Both the position numbers and the translations under genes were made by a program. Shown here piece by piece: positions 51,986 through 60,938 of a stretch of DNA of 64,000 nucleotides. The notes below the pieces were generated by a model. The model was not told where the DNA came from, made no database searches, and saw nothing but the letters and a program-made list of their open reading frames with translations. The DNA is from UBA5078 sp051252515. Its GTDB lineage: Bacteria > Pseudomonadota > Gammaproteobacteria > Pseudomonadales > Pseudohongiellaceae. The number at the start of each line of letters is the position of its first letter. Position 1 is the first letter of the stretch. The stretch covers positions 558,001 through 622,000 of the forward strand of contig JBPOFS010000001.1 in the NCBI GenBank assembly GCA_051252515.1. Reading direction: 5' to 3'.

Positions 51986-54349
51986 GTGAACAAAGGTCTT
52001 AAAAAAACATTCAGATTCGTGTTCTGGCTCGGTATTTTCTGCGTCAGCGGCGTTGTTATGGTGGCGGCCGCGGCCTTTTTATACCTATCTCCGCAACTGC
52101 CTTCTGCTGAGTCCTATCGCTACGTTCAGCTAGAAACCCCTTTACGAATTCTTACTGCCGACAAGAAGCTCATTGACGAAATAGGCATCCGCCGAGATCC
52201 GATCCCTTACGAATCGATCCCGCCAATGATGCTTAACGCCGTAATTGCCAGCGAGGACCCTCGCTTCTACTCACATCCCGGTGTGGATATCCGCGGCTTG
52301 TTGCGAGGCTTTTATGGCTTTGTGCGCGGCGTCAATCTCGGTGGCGGCAGCACAATCACTATGCAGCTCGCCAACAACATCTCTTTCGATGACGACAACG
52401 TGTATGAACGCAAGCTAAAGGAGATCCCCTTTGCTTTGCGCATTCAGCGCGAGCTCAGTAAAGAAGAAATCATCACGCTCTACCTCAATCTTATTTATTT
52501 CGGATCAGGTGCTGACGGCATCAACGCAGCCGCTTATGCATACTATGGCAAGCCTATTTGGGAGCTCGAAATACACCATTTCGCGATGCTCACATCGGTA
52601 CTGCCCTGCCCATCCCCCTGCAACCCGATCGCAAACCCACGTCGCGCGGAAACTCGACGCAATGTGATTCTCACTAAAATGTTCGAACAAGGCATGATCA
52701 CTCGCGCCGAACTTCAAACCGCTATTAATACGCCTGACGACGCACGCCGCCACAGTCGTCGCATAGAAGTAAGTGCTCCCTATGTCGCCGAGATGGTTCG
52801 ACAAGAGCTATACCGTGACTACGGCGACGACATTTATCGTAAAGGCTTTGAGGTCACAACCACTATCCTGAGCGAAAACCAAATAGCCGCAGGCAGCGCT
52901 CTCACCAATGGATTAGAAGGCTATTACGATAAACGTCACGGCTATCGCGGCGTTGAAGGCCATATCGAGACTCCTGCCGATACAGACCCCCTGCCCTTTT
53001 ACCTAGAAGCACTAGAGGACTCGGCAGTTTATGGCAATCAGGTCCCCGCCATCGTCAGCGCCGTCAATGATCAAAGCATCCAGGTCGTTCAAAGCGATGG
53101 CAACTTCCTGACCATCAATTGGGACGGACTTCGTTGGGCCGCCCCGTTCGTTGATCGAGGAAACGCTTGGCCTCGCCCGCAAACCGCTAGCGATATTGTT
53201 AAAATTGGTGAAGTCATACGAATCAAACAAGAGGATGACGAAACTTGGGCGCTAGGGCAGATCCCAGAGTTACAAGGTGCCATTGTCTCTGTTTCACCCC
53301 ATGACGGCGAAATTCTCGCTCTTACAGGCGGATACGACTTCGGCATAAGCCAAGTAAACCGAGCCATTACTCCTCGCCCTCCTGGCTCTGGGTTTAAACC
53401 ATTCCTATATGGCACAGCGCTAGAGAACGGCTACACCGCTGCCAACACCATTAATGACGCCCCATTTGCCCGTGGTGACTACCGCCCACGAAACTTTGAG
53501 AACAATTTTATAGGGCCCGTCACCTTACGCAACGCTCTGGCGACATCGCGCAACATTCCAGCCGTGCGACTTTATGATCAACTAGGCTCTGAGCTAGTGC
53601 TTCCTTTCGCCAAGCGTTTTGGCTTTCACACGGAAAACTTCCCTCGCAACGACCTTACCATCGCCTTAGGCAGCCAAGATGTGCAGCCCATGGAGATGGC
53701 AATCGCGTTTGCCACCATCGCCAACGGCGGGCAAAAGGTTGAACCTATTCTTATAAAAGAGATTAAAACTGTCGACGGTTTAGTCCCGCTGCCAGTGCGA
53801 GCGATCGCCTGCGGAAGCAACTGCGAAGATCTCGCCTTTGATGAAATGCCGGCGCCACAAGTTGTAGACCCGCGAGTCACCTATATTTTGGCAAGCATGA
53901 TGCGTTCTGTGATCGAAGAGGGCAGCGGCAGACGAGTTAATCGCGAGATGGACCGTAAAGACCTCATGGGCAAGACAGGCACCACTAACGGCCCTGCTGA
54001 GCTTTGGTTCTCTGGGTTTAACCGAGATGTCTCAACTAGCGTATTCGTTGGATTTGACCAGCCACAACCTATGGGAGAAAACGAACAAGGCGCTACAGTG
54101 CCTGTTCCTATCTGGATTGATTACATGAAAGCTGTGCTAGACGGAAAGCCCGAGAGCATGCTCGAGCGCCCAGACGGCATTGTGGATCGCCTAGTCGACA
54201 AGAAAACTGGCAATCTAGCTCGACCAGGTCAAGCCAACACTATGTTTGAGTTATTCATGCAGGAAAACGCACCGACAGAAACCACTACTCGGCGCCCTGA
54301 CATACTTGAAAATACAGACGAAACCCCTTCAATAGAAACCATTTTCTAA
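51986..54349 (+). CDS. mrcA: Penicillin-binding protein 1A
   Basis: The 787-residue class A PBP has a membrane anchor (about 12-34), a GT51 transglycosylase domain with the catalytic Glu90 in IASEDPRFYSHPG, an OB-like insert, and a transpeptidase domain with SGFK (Ser468), SRN (521-523) and KTGTT (663-667). It polymerises and cross-links peptidoglycan in the periplasm. The start is GTG at 51986 with only a weak ribosome site; no ATG nearby keeps the anchor. It diverges from pilMNOPQ, the Pseudomonas order, and is followed by a strong terminator. Confidence 0.97.
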   Translation: MNKGLKKTFRFVFWLGIFCVSGVVMVAAAAFLYLSPQLPSAESYRYVQLETPLRILTADKKLIDEIGIRRDPIPYESIPPMMLNAVIASEDPRFYSHPGVDIRGLLRGFYGFVRGVNLGGGSTITMQLANNISFDDDNVYERKLKEIPFALRIQRELSKEEIITLYLNLIYFGSGADGINAAAYAYYGKPIWELEIHHFAMLTSVLPCPSPCNPIANPRRAETRRNVILTKMFEQGMITRAELQTAINTPDDARRHSRRIEVSAPYVAEMVRQELYRDYGDDIYRKGFEVTTTILSENQIAAGSALTNGLEGYYDKRHGYRGVEGHIETPADTDPLPFYLEALEDSAVYGNQVPAIVSAVNDQSIQVVQSDGNFLTINWDGLRWAAPFVDRGNAWPRPQTASDIVKIGEVIRIKQEDDETWALGQIPELQGAIVSVSPHDGEILALTGGYDFGISQVNRAITPRPPGSGFKPFLYGTALENGYTAANTINDAPFARGDYRPRNFENNFIGPVTLRNALATSRNIPAVRLYDQLGSELVLPFAKRFGFHTENFPRNDLTIALGSQDVQPMEMAIAFATIANGGQKVEPILIKEIKTVDGLVPLPVRAIACGSNCEDLAFDEMPAPQVVDPRVTYILASMMRSVIEEGSGRRVNREMDRKDLMGKTGTTNGPAELWFSGFNRDVSTSVFVGFDQPQPMGENEQGATVPVPIWIDYMKAVLDGKPESMLERPDGIVDRLVDKKTGNLARPGQANTMFELFMQENAPTETTTRRPDILENTDETPSIETIF

Positions 54350-54369
54350 TTAGAAATTCCGGGCACGAG

Positions 54370-54403
54370 AAAAAGGCGTTAGAGCTTCCTCTAACGCCTT
54401 TTT
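54370..54403. terminator. Bidirectional terminator between mrcA and rpmE
   Basis: GGCGTTAGAG and CTCTAACGCC (54375-54384, 54389-54398) form a perfect 10-bp stem with a CTTC loop. Five A residues precede it and five T residues follow, so it terminates mrcA and the convergent rpmE transcripts. Confidence 0.92.
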
Positions 54404-54426
54404 CTTCAGCATAAGCACTTGGCTTA

Positions 54427-54636
54427 TTAAACTGAGCGCGTACCGAAACGCTTCTTGAAGCGATCAACACGACCACCACTGTCAAGAATCTTCTGCTTGC
54501 CAGTATAGAAAGGGTGGCAATCTGAACATACGTCCAAAAGAATATCTTTGCCTAGCGTAGAGCGAGTCTTCAGCACATTGCCGCAACTACAAGTTGCAGT
54601 CATTTCTACGTAGTTTGGGTGAATATTGGGTTTCAT
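54427..54636 (-). CDS. rpmE: 50S ribosomal protein L31, zinc-binding form
   Basis: The 69-residue protein starts MKPNIHPNYVEMTATCSCGN and has the Cys pattern CSC...CSDC of the zinc-containing C+ L31 form (Cys at about 16, 18, 37 and 40), followed by the basic GGRVDRFKKRFG end. It sits at the intersubunit bridge of the ribosome. No zinc-free paralogue is in the window. CAGGAAA precedes the start and a probable promoter lies about 90 bp upstream. It precedes priA in Pseudomonas as well; here a chorismate mutase gene is interposed. Confidence 0.97.
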   Translation of the reverse strand: MKPNIHPNYVEMTATCSCGNVLKTRSTLGKDILLDVCSDCHPFYTGKQKILDSGGRVDRFKKRFGTRSV

Positions 54637-54722
54637 TTTCCTGCCTCATCTTAAGTTTTCACTGGGTTCGCTACACCGGGTCCGCATATCTTTGCCCTGC
54701 ACCGCCAGCGAAACGGGCTCGC

Positions 54723-54750
54723 ATTCTACCAAACAACGCTAAATTCGCAA
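54723..54750 (-). promoter_or_regulatory. Probable promoter of rpmE
   Basis: On the minus strand TTGCGA (54750-54745) and TAGAAT (54728-54723) are 16 bp apart, followed by a GC-rich discriminator. The predicted leader of about 80 bases is GC-rich and could fold, as seen with many ribosomal-protein mRNAs. Confidence 0.5.
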
Positions 54751-54826
54751 GTAGGACATGCAGAAATTGCCGATTTCTCAATTAATGGGGGAGTCACTCA
54801 ACATTATCAAGTGCCAACACCCAGTA

Positions 54827-55132
54827 TTAATCGTATGACGGACCAGCTTTTATAAGCTTATGGTTTTTCACCACTTCTCGCATCACTCGTTCAAGTATCT
54901 CAACAACAAGCTCTGGATTGACGTCATGCTCAGCACATACAGCTCTAATCGCTGCCAATTTACGACTCTCGCGCTCAGGATCAAGTGCCTCAAGGCCAAA
55001 TTCCGCTTTAAGCTCACCTACGCGGTGAGTCAGAGCAAAGCGATTCGCAAGCAATAACACCAAGCCAGTGTCGACTCTATCTATTTGTGCTCGCACCCGA
55101 AGAAGCTCTTCAGGGACTTCTTGGTTGCTCAT
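54827..55132 (-). CDS. AroQ-type chorismate mutase
   Basis: The 101-residue protein is a single AroQ helical domain: LLRVRAQIDRVDTGLVLLLA with the first catalytic Arg, RFALTHRVGELKAEFGLEAL with the Arg/Lys pair, and DPERESRKLAAI with another Arg. It converts chorismate to prephenate. It has no signal peptide, so it is cytosolic, and no fused prephenate dehydratase or dehydrogenase. The gene stands alone between rpmE and priA. Pyochelin-type isochorismate-pyruvate lyases share the fold, but no siderophore genes are near. Confidence 0.88.
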   Translation of the reverse strand: MSNQEVPEELLRVRAQIDRVDTGLVLLLANRFALTHRVGELKAEFGLEALDPERESRKLAAIRAVCAEHDVNPELVVEILERVMREVVKNHKLIKAGPSYD

Positions 55133-55310
55133 GCTAAAACTCCATCAATTAACGTCATGATTGCGCTGTGGCGGCGAGTATAAACCAAAACCCATGCTCT
55201 GAGACAGTGACGTGCGCTGGATTGCTTGTCACTGGCCTCCCATACCCTTTACCATGATTGCGCTAATCAGCCTCGATCGCACGCTACTCACATTAAGATA
55301 ATTTCGTTTT

Positions 55311-57575
55311 ATGCCAAAGCAAAACCTGAGCACTGTTCAATCGCCCCCCAAGGTGATTCTAAGATTAGCGGTGCCTTCTCCATTGCGACGCTTATTCGAT
55401 TATTTGCCACCGAAAGACCTCAGTGACGAGTCCGTCGCCCTATTAACACCAGGTATGCGAGTCCGCGTCCCGTTTGGTCCACGGGCACTCATCGCAGTAA
55501 TAGTGTCTATCGAATCTAGCACTGAGGTGCCTCTATCACGGCTGCGCGCGGCACAAGAGCTGATCGATACGCAAACTCTGCTCCCTCCTTCTCTGCTAGG
55601 CCTGTTTTTGTGGGCCGCCGCGTATTATCAACACCCACCCGGCGACGTCTTTCAAACTATGCTGCCAACTCTTTTACGCCAAGGCCGTCCCGCTAAGCGC
55701 CCAGGCAATAAAGTGTGGCAGTTGAGCGAGACGGGCAAAGCGCTGCAGGATGAAGACCTGCGACGAGCCCCAAGGCAAAAAGAAATAGTCGCGTTCCTAA
55801 ACGAGCATGAAGCATTAGACAAGTCAGCCGTGGGAGAGCTCGACATATCCCCTAGCGCCTTAATCGCACTGCAAGCCAATGGTTTCATCGTGATGCAAGA
55901 GCGCGAAGTCACTGCGAGCTCTGCGCATGATGCAAGACATGCCTCGGAACATGCGTTGGAGCTCAACCCTGAGCAAAGCCAAGCGGTGGAGACCATCGAA
56001 GCCACGCTAGACAGCTTTAATTGCCACTTACTGGACGGCGTTACTGGCAGCGGTAAGACAGAAGTCTATTTGCAGGTCATTGCTCACGTCTTAGCCCAAT
56101 CACGTCAAGCATTGGTGCTAGTGCCAGAGATTAGCCTGACCCCACAAACCATCGCTCGTTTCCGAAAACGCTTCAAATGCCATATCGCCGTTTTACACTC
56201 TGGCCTGACCGATACAGAGCGCCTACAGGCATGGCTGGAAGCCCGTGACGGCATCGCAGAGATCGTCATAGGGACACGCTCCGCCTTGTTCACACCACTG
56301 GCAAAACCAGGACTAATTATTCTAGACGAGGAACACGACAGCTCCTTCAAACAAGGCGATGGCTTTCGGTATTCCGCACGCGACCTAGCCATCGTGCGCG
56401 CGCAACGCGAGAACATAAGCATTATCCTTGGCTCTGCAACTCCTAGCCTCGAAACTCTTCATAATGCACTCAGTGGACGCTATACCCATTTGTATTTGCG
56501 CCAACGCGCAGGCAATGCAGCGCCACCCACTCTTAAGCTCATCGATACCACTCATGAAGTGCTGCAAGAAGGGTTTTCAGAGTCATTGCTGCTGCAAATT
56601 CAAACCCATGTGCAACGCGGGCAACAAGTCCTCGTATTCATCAATCGACGCGGTTTTGCCCCGACCTTACAATGCGGTGATTGCGGGTGGTGCGCCGAAT
56701 GCACGCGCTGTGACGCACGAATGACGCTTCACAAAAGCACGCCACACCTGCGCTGCCACCATTGTGACACGCGCCGTCCCGTCGACTACTTTTGCCCTCT
56801 GTGCAAATCGAAAAACCTGCACCCCCTTGGGCTCGGGACAGAGCGCAGCGAAGCATTTCTATCCCAGCACTTCCCAGACACCCGCGTCCTACGCGTGGAC
56901 AGAGATACTACTCGGAGAAAAAACGAACTCGACGCAATACTGAACGAGGTTAACCAAGGCCAGCCCTGCATTCTCATTGGCACCCAGATGTTGGCCAAAG
57001 GGCATCATTTCCCTAGCGTGACCTTAGTCGCCGTTCTCGATGCCGACGCAGGCTTGTTTAGCGCTGATTTTCGCGGGCAGGAACATACCGCACAATTACT
57101 GATGCAAGTCGCCGGACGATCTGGCCGCGCAGGCACCGCTGGCGAGGTTCTCATTCAGACCCGTCACGCCAAACACGAAACACTGCAGAGCTTAGTCAAT
57201 GAGGACTATGGGCATTTCGCCCGTCACCTCCTACAGGAGCGACACGCAGCTCAAATGCCCCCTTTCACCTACTTAGCCCTCCTGCGCGCCGAGGCAATCA
57301 ATGTCCAAGCACCAGAGGCATTCCTGCGCATCGTGCAGCAAATGGCTACCCGCATAGCGCAGGCACAAGGCAATACCGACATTGTGCTAATGGGCCCTAT
57401 CCCCGCGCCAATGGAGCGACGCAACGGCAAGTTCCGCTCTCAGCTGTTATTACAGGCGAGCGCCAGATCCAAGCTGCAGCAATTGCTTAGCCAGCTCTGC
57501 CCAGAAATAGAAACGTTGAAAGAGGCGCGCAATGTTCGATGGTCTATAGATGTCGATCCTCAGGACATGATTTAA
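55311..57575 (+). CDS. priA: Primosomal protein N' (replication restart helicase PriA)
   Basis: The 754-residue superfamily 2 helicase has the 3'BD domain (LRLAVPSPLRRLFDYLPPK at 23-41), Walker A GVTGSGKTEVYL (about 243-254), the DEEH box (about 339-342), eight zinc-binding Cys between about 456 and 497 (CGDCGWCAEC, CHHC, CPLC) and helicase motifs V-VI with QVAGRSGRAG. It recognises stalled forks and reloads the replisome. Its neighbour in Pseudomonas, argS, is missing; an FtsN-like SPOR gene follows after 96 bp. Confidence 0.98.
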   Translation: MPKQNLSTVQSPPKVILRLAVPSPLRRLFDYLPPKDLSDESVALLTPGMRVRVPFGPRALIAVIVSIESSTEVPLSRLRAAQELIDTQTLLPPSLLGLFLWAAAYYQHPPGDVFQTMLPTLLRQGRPAKRPGNKVWQLSETGKALQDEDLRRAPRQKEIVAFLNEHEALDKSAVGELDISPSALIALQANGFIVMQEREVTASSAHDARHASEHALELNPEQSQAVETIEATLDSFNCHLLDGVTGSGKTEVYLQVIAHVLAQSRQALVLVPEISLTPQTIARFRKRFKCHIAVLHSGLTDTERLQAWLEARDGIAEIVIGTRSALFTPLAKPGLIILDEEHDSSFKQGDGFRYSARDLAIVRAQRENISIILGSATPSLETLHNALSGRYTHLYLRQRAGNAAPPTLKLIDTTHEVLQEGFSESLLLQIQTHVQRGQQVLVFINRRGFAPTLQCGDCGWCAECTRCDARMTLHKSTPHLRCHHCDTRRPVDYFCPLCKSKNLHPLGLGTERSEAFLSQHFPDTRVLRVDRDTTRRKNELDAILNEVNQGQPCILIGTQMLAKGHHFPSVTLVAVLDADAGLFSADFRGQEHTAQLLMQVAGRSGRAGTAGEVLIQTRHAKHETLQSLVNEDYGHFARHLLQERHAAQMPPFTYLALLRAEAINVQAPEAFLRIVQQMATRIAQAQGNTDIVLMGPIPAPMERRNGKFRSQLLLQASARSKLQQLLSQLCPEIETLKEARNVRWSIDVDPQDMI

Positions 57576-57671
57576 CTGGTTGAAGCGGCCTATTATCTGG
57601 ATAATGAGGGCCGAATTGAGAGCGGCACCAACGCGCAGCCACAAATGAATTCAAATTATTAAAGAGAGACC

Positions 57672-58337
57672 ATGGCCCACGATTTCGCCAAAACAAGAAA
57701 CAAAAAACGCTCAGAACCGGCACCTCCTCCACCACCGCAACCCAATAAAGGGATGTTGATGACCGGTGTGCTCACAGGGCTTGTCATAGGTTTTTTTGCC
57801 TCTTTCTTGATTTATTTGTCGGGCATTTTGCCACCTATGACAAACATCGATCCTCAGGCCGACGCAGACAATGCGGCAGCGATGCTAGCCGCACAGCAAC
57901 GTCAAAACGAAGAGCTCGAACAAGCTGCCACTCGCCTGCAATTAGAGTTCTATAAAGAACTTCCTAATTACGAAGTCATTGTGGACAACATGCCAACAGC
58001 GGCGACAACGCCCCCAATCGCTAGCAGTGCGCCAACCGCCACCACTTCGAACGCGACAGTGGCAAGCGTGACGCCAGCTCCCGCGCCATCGCCGCAGAGT
58101 CAAGGTAGCTATATGATCCAAGCGGGGGCATTCCAACAGGAAACCTCCGCGCAGGCACAGAGCGCCAGGTTGACAGCCTTAGGTTTAGACGCGCGTATCA
58201 AGAAAGAGGCTTTATTAGGTAAAACCTTATTTCTAGTGCAGACCGGGCCCTACAACACTCGCGACCAAGTGACGCAAGCAGAACGCTTACTGCGTAATGC
58301 CAGCATCGACAGCATTCGTATAGGCCTTAGCCAATAA
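57672..58337 (+). CDS. SPOR-domain cell division protein, FtsN-like
   Basis: The 221-residue protein has a basic cytoplasmic start, one membrane helix (about 34-54, TGVLTGLVIGFFASFLIYLS), a periplasmic linker rich in Ala, Pro and Thr, and a C-terminal SPOR domain (QGSYMIQAGAFQQETSAQAQ, about 140 onwards). This is the layout of FtsN, which triggers septal peptidoglycan synthesis, and its position before hslVU matches both E. coli ftsN and Pseudomonas. The essential FtsN E-domain was not clearly recognised, so the name is tentative. A GAGAG ribosome site precedes the ATG. Confidence 0.85.
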   Translation: MAHDFAKTRNKKRSEPAPPPPPQPNKGMLMTGVLTGLVIGFFASFLIYLSGILPPMTNIDPQADADNAAAMLAAQQRQNEELEQAATRLQLEFYKELPNYEVIVDNMPTAATTPPIASSAPTATTSNATVASVTPAPAPSPQSQGSYMIQAGAFQQETSAQAQSARLTALGLDARIKKEALLGKTLFLVQTGPYNTRDQVTQAERLLRNASIDSIRIGLSQ

Positions 58338-58469
58338 GCCCTTACTCGCAAAGGCTCATGACCTTGAAATCCCCATGTGTTTTCCCCATATCCCAATGCA
58401 TCAGGGTGAAACCATCAACACACCGATTAATCAGCACATTGACTATCTCAGTGCTGTAGGAGCTTCAGT

Positions 58470-59009
58470 TTGGAACAGTATCGCGGCACAACCATCGTTT
58501 CAGTACGACGCGGCAACACAGTCGTTATCGGTGGTGACGGACAAGTCTCTCAGGGCAATACCGTAATGAAAGGCAACGCTCGAAAAGTGCGACGCCTCTA
58601 TAAAGACCAAGTAATCGCCGGATTTGCCGGCGGCACAGCCGATGCATTTACGCTCTTTGAACGCTTTGAAGAGCAGCTCGAAAAGCATCACGGCAAGCTA
58701 GTACGCTCCGCGGTAGAGCTAGCAAAACTTTGGCGTACAGATCGCGCACTGCGCCGCTTAGAAGCATTGCTCGTAGTCGCAGACAAAGAAGCCTCTTTGA
58801 TCATTACTGGTAACGGCGACGTGATAGAGCCAGAGGATTCGCTGATGGCTATCGGCTCTGGCGGCTCTTTTGCGCTTTCTGCCGCTCGTGCGCTATATCG
58901 ACACACAGAGTTAGATGCTCACAGCATCGTGTCGCACTCCCTCGGCATTGCAGCCGATATTTGTGTGTACACCAACCAAAATCACACTATCGAAACCCTC
59001 GAATTCTAA
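58470..59009 (+). CDS. hslV: ATP-dependent protease subunit HslV
   Basis: The 179-residue peptidase begins MEQYRGTTIVSVRR; removal of six residues exposes the catalytic Thr7, as usual. GGDGQVSQGNTVMK and IGSGGSFALSAARALY are characteristic. It forms a double hexamer capped by HslU and degrades unfolded proteins. TTG at 58470 is the start, with AGGAG seven bases before it; an alternative ATG giving the N-terminal Thr segment does not exist. It precedes hslU by 97 bp. Confidence 0.97.
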   Translation: MEQYRGTTIVSVRRGNTVVIGGDGQVSQGNTVMKGNARKVRRLYKDQVIAGFAGGTADAFTLFERFEEQLEKHHGKLVRSAVELAKLWRTDRALRRLEALLVVADKEASLIITGNGDVIEPEDSLMAIGSGGSFALSAARALYRHTELDAHSIVSHSLGIAADICVYTNQNHTIETLEF

Positions 59010-59106
59010 AGACTCTGCCTTATACAAATCAGAGCACCGAACTTATTGCTTGGAGCAATGCATTGCCAACCTTAGCGCTGCTCCAGCCTCTATTAGGAAC
59101 GACACT

Positions 59107-60447
59107 ATGACCAGCATGACCCCGCGAGAGATCGCCTCAGAACTCGATAGATTCATTGTCGGCCAGAGTGCCGCCAAACGCGCCGTCGCCATCGCTTTGC
59201 GCAATCGCTGGCGCCGCATGCAATTGCCAGAAAACATTCGCCAAGAAGTCTCGCCCAAGAATATTCTAATGATTGGACCTACCGGCGTAGGCAAAACAGA
59301 AATTGCCCGTCGCTTAGCTAAACTTGCCAACGCCCCTTTCATCAAAGTGGAAGCGACTAAGTTTACAGAAGTAGGTTATGTGGGCAGAGACGTTGATTCC
59401 ATCATTCGCGATCTCGTCGATATTGCAGTCAAGATGCTCAGAGAAGATCAGATTCGCAAAGTAGAAGCCTTTGCAGAGAACGCGGCAGAGGATCGTATTC
59501 TTGACGCCCTATTGCCACCAGCTCGTGGCATGGAAGGTGAAGAGCTTGCCGAAAAAACAGATAGCAGCACTCGGCAAATCTTCCGCAAAAAATTGCGCGA
59601 AGGCGATCTCGATGAAAAAGAAATCGAAGTAAAATTATCAGAAAATGCTGCGGGCGTAGAGATTATGGCACCCCCTGGCTTAGAGGAAATGACAAGCCAG
59701 CTCAAAAGCATGTTCTCTAATATGAACACTGCAAAACAGAAGACCCGACGCCTTCCTGTTAAAGAAGCATTCAAACTCCTCAAAGAAGAGGAAGCAGCAA
59801 AGCTTGTTAATGAAGATGAGATCCGCACACGCGCTATCGAAGTCACCGAACAAACGGGCATCGTGTTTCTTGACGAAATCGACAAAGTCACTGTTCGCAA
59901 TGACAGCGGCAGTAGCGGTGTTTCACGAGAAGGTGTGCAGCGCGATTTGCTACCACTAATCGAAGGCTCCACCATCACGACAAAATACGGCAGCGTCAAA
60001 ACTGATCATATTTTGTTTATCGCTTCGGGTGCGTTCCATCTTTCAAAACCTTCGGATCTGATTCCGGAATTGCAAGGCCGACTCCCGATCCGCGTTGAAC
60101 TTGAAGCGCTCACGGCCAATGACTTTGAACGAATTCTGTCCGAGCCTAGCTATTCGCTTACGGAACAATATCAATCACTATTGGCGACTGAAGGGCTTAG
60201 CGTGCGCTTTGCTCAAGATGGAATTGCCAAGATTGCAGAGATCGCTTTCCAAGTGAATGAGCGCACTGAAAATATCGGTGCACGACGACTGCATACAGTA
60301 ATGGAGCGCCTTCTAGAGGAAGTCTCTTTTACTGCATCTGACATGAGTGTCGGGGACAACAAAGAACTGGTGATTGATGCCGAATACGTTGAGAATCAAC
60401 TCAATGATCTCGCGCGCGATGAAGACCTTAGTCGATTCATTCTTTAG
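59107..60447 (+). CDS. hslU: ATP-dependent protease ATPase subunit HslU
   Basis: The 446-residue AAA+ unfoldase starts MTSMTPREIASELDRFIVGQ, with Walker A GPTGVGKTE (58-66), the pore motif GYVGRDV, an intermediate I-domain (about 110-240), Walker B VFLDEIDK and sensor motifs. The C-terminal DLSRFIL docks into HslV. The start at 59107 was chosen by AGGA eight bases upstream and family length; the open frame further upstream overlaps hslV and is not real. It unfolds substrates for HslV. Confidence 0.98.
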   Translation: MTSMTPREIASELDRFIVGQSAAKRAVAIALRNRWRRMQLPENIRQEVSPKNILMIGPTGVGKTEIARRLAKLANAPFIKVEATKFTEVGYVGRDVDSIIRDLVDIAVKMLREDQIRKVEAFAENAAEDRILDALLPPARGMEGEELAEKTDSSTRQIFRKKLREGDLDEKEIEVKLSENAAGVEIMAPPGLEEMTSQLKSMFSNMNTAKQKTRRLPVKEAFKLLKEEEAAKLVNEDEIRTRAIEVTEQTGIVFLDEIDKVTVRNDSGSSGVSREGVQRDLLPLIEGSTITTKYGSVKTDHILFIASGAFHLSKPSDLIPELQGRLPIRVELEALTANDFERILSEPSYSLTEQYQSLLATEGLSVRFAQDGIAKIAEIAFQVNERTENIGARRLHTVMERLLEEVSFTASDMSVGDNKELVIDAEYVENQLNDLARDEDLSRFIL

Positions 60448-60477
60448 CGCCTAGAACGGTTCAGGACACGGCACACA

Positions 60478-60900
60478 ATGAGCACTCCTAGCGCAGTAAA
60501 ATTGCACCGTCGATCCGCCGTATTGGAATTACAATATGGCGACGATGAGCAGTATCAATTACCCGCGGAACTGCTGCGAGCCTACTCCCCTTCCGCAGAG
60601 GTCAGAGGACATGGCAAAGGGCAGGCGGTACTGCAAACCGGAAAACGCGACGTCGCCATTGTGGCTGTTGAGCCCGTGGGTCATTACGCCATTAAACTCG
60701 CATTCGACGATGGCCATGACTCCGGCATTTTTAGCTGGGATTATTTATACCTGCTTTGCCAAGAACAACAGACCCGGTGGCAATCCTATTTAGCCGATTT
60801 AGCCGCCGCCGGTGCTAGCCGAGACCCCATTGCGGTCGATGCTGCATTGTCAGAGCCCGTACAAGTGATTAACATACAGCCGCTATCAAAGCCCCATTAA
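60478..60900 (+). CDS. DUF971 (gamma-butyrobetaine hydroxylase N-terminal-like) protein
   Basis: The 140-residue protein is a single DUF971 domain with LELQYGDDEQYQLPAELLRA near the start, VGHYAIKLAFDDGHDSGIFS in the middle and YLYLLCQEQQTRW after it. This fold is the N-terminal domain of gamma-butyrobetaine hydroxylase and is also found alone next to hslU in Pseudomonas-type genomes; some relatives take part in iron-sulfur protein maturation. Cys and His residues needed for zinc binding in the hydroxylase are not evident. It lies 30 bp after hslU and before ubiE. Confidence 0.88.
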   Translation: MSTPSAVKLHRRSAVLELQYGDDEQYQLPAELLRAYSPSAEVRGHGKGQAVLQTGKRDVAIVAVEPVGHYAIKLAFDDGHDSGIFSWDYLYLLCQEQQTRWQSYLADLAAAGASRDPIAVDAALSEPVQVINIQPLSKPH

Positions 60901-60938
60901 TTGCCCCCTAGCCTTATTAGGGAAAGCAGGATCCGCCT

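Noticed and set aside
58915..59106. Upstream extension of hslU into hslV
   Set aside because: The 64 extra residues overlap hslV and are not HslU-like; ATG 59107 has AGGA and gives the family length.
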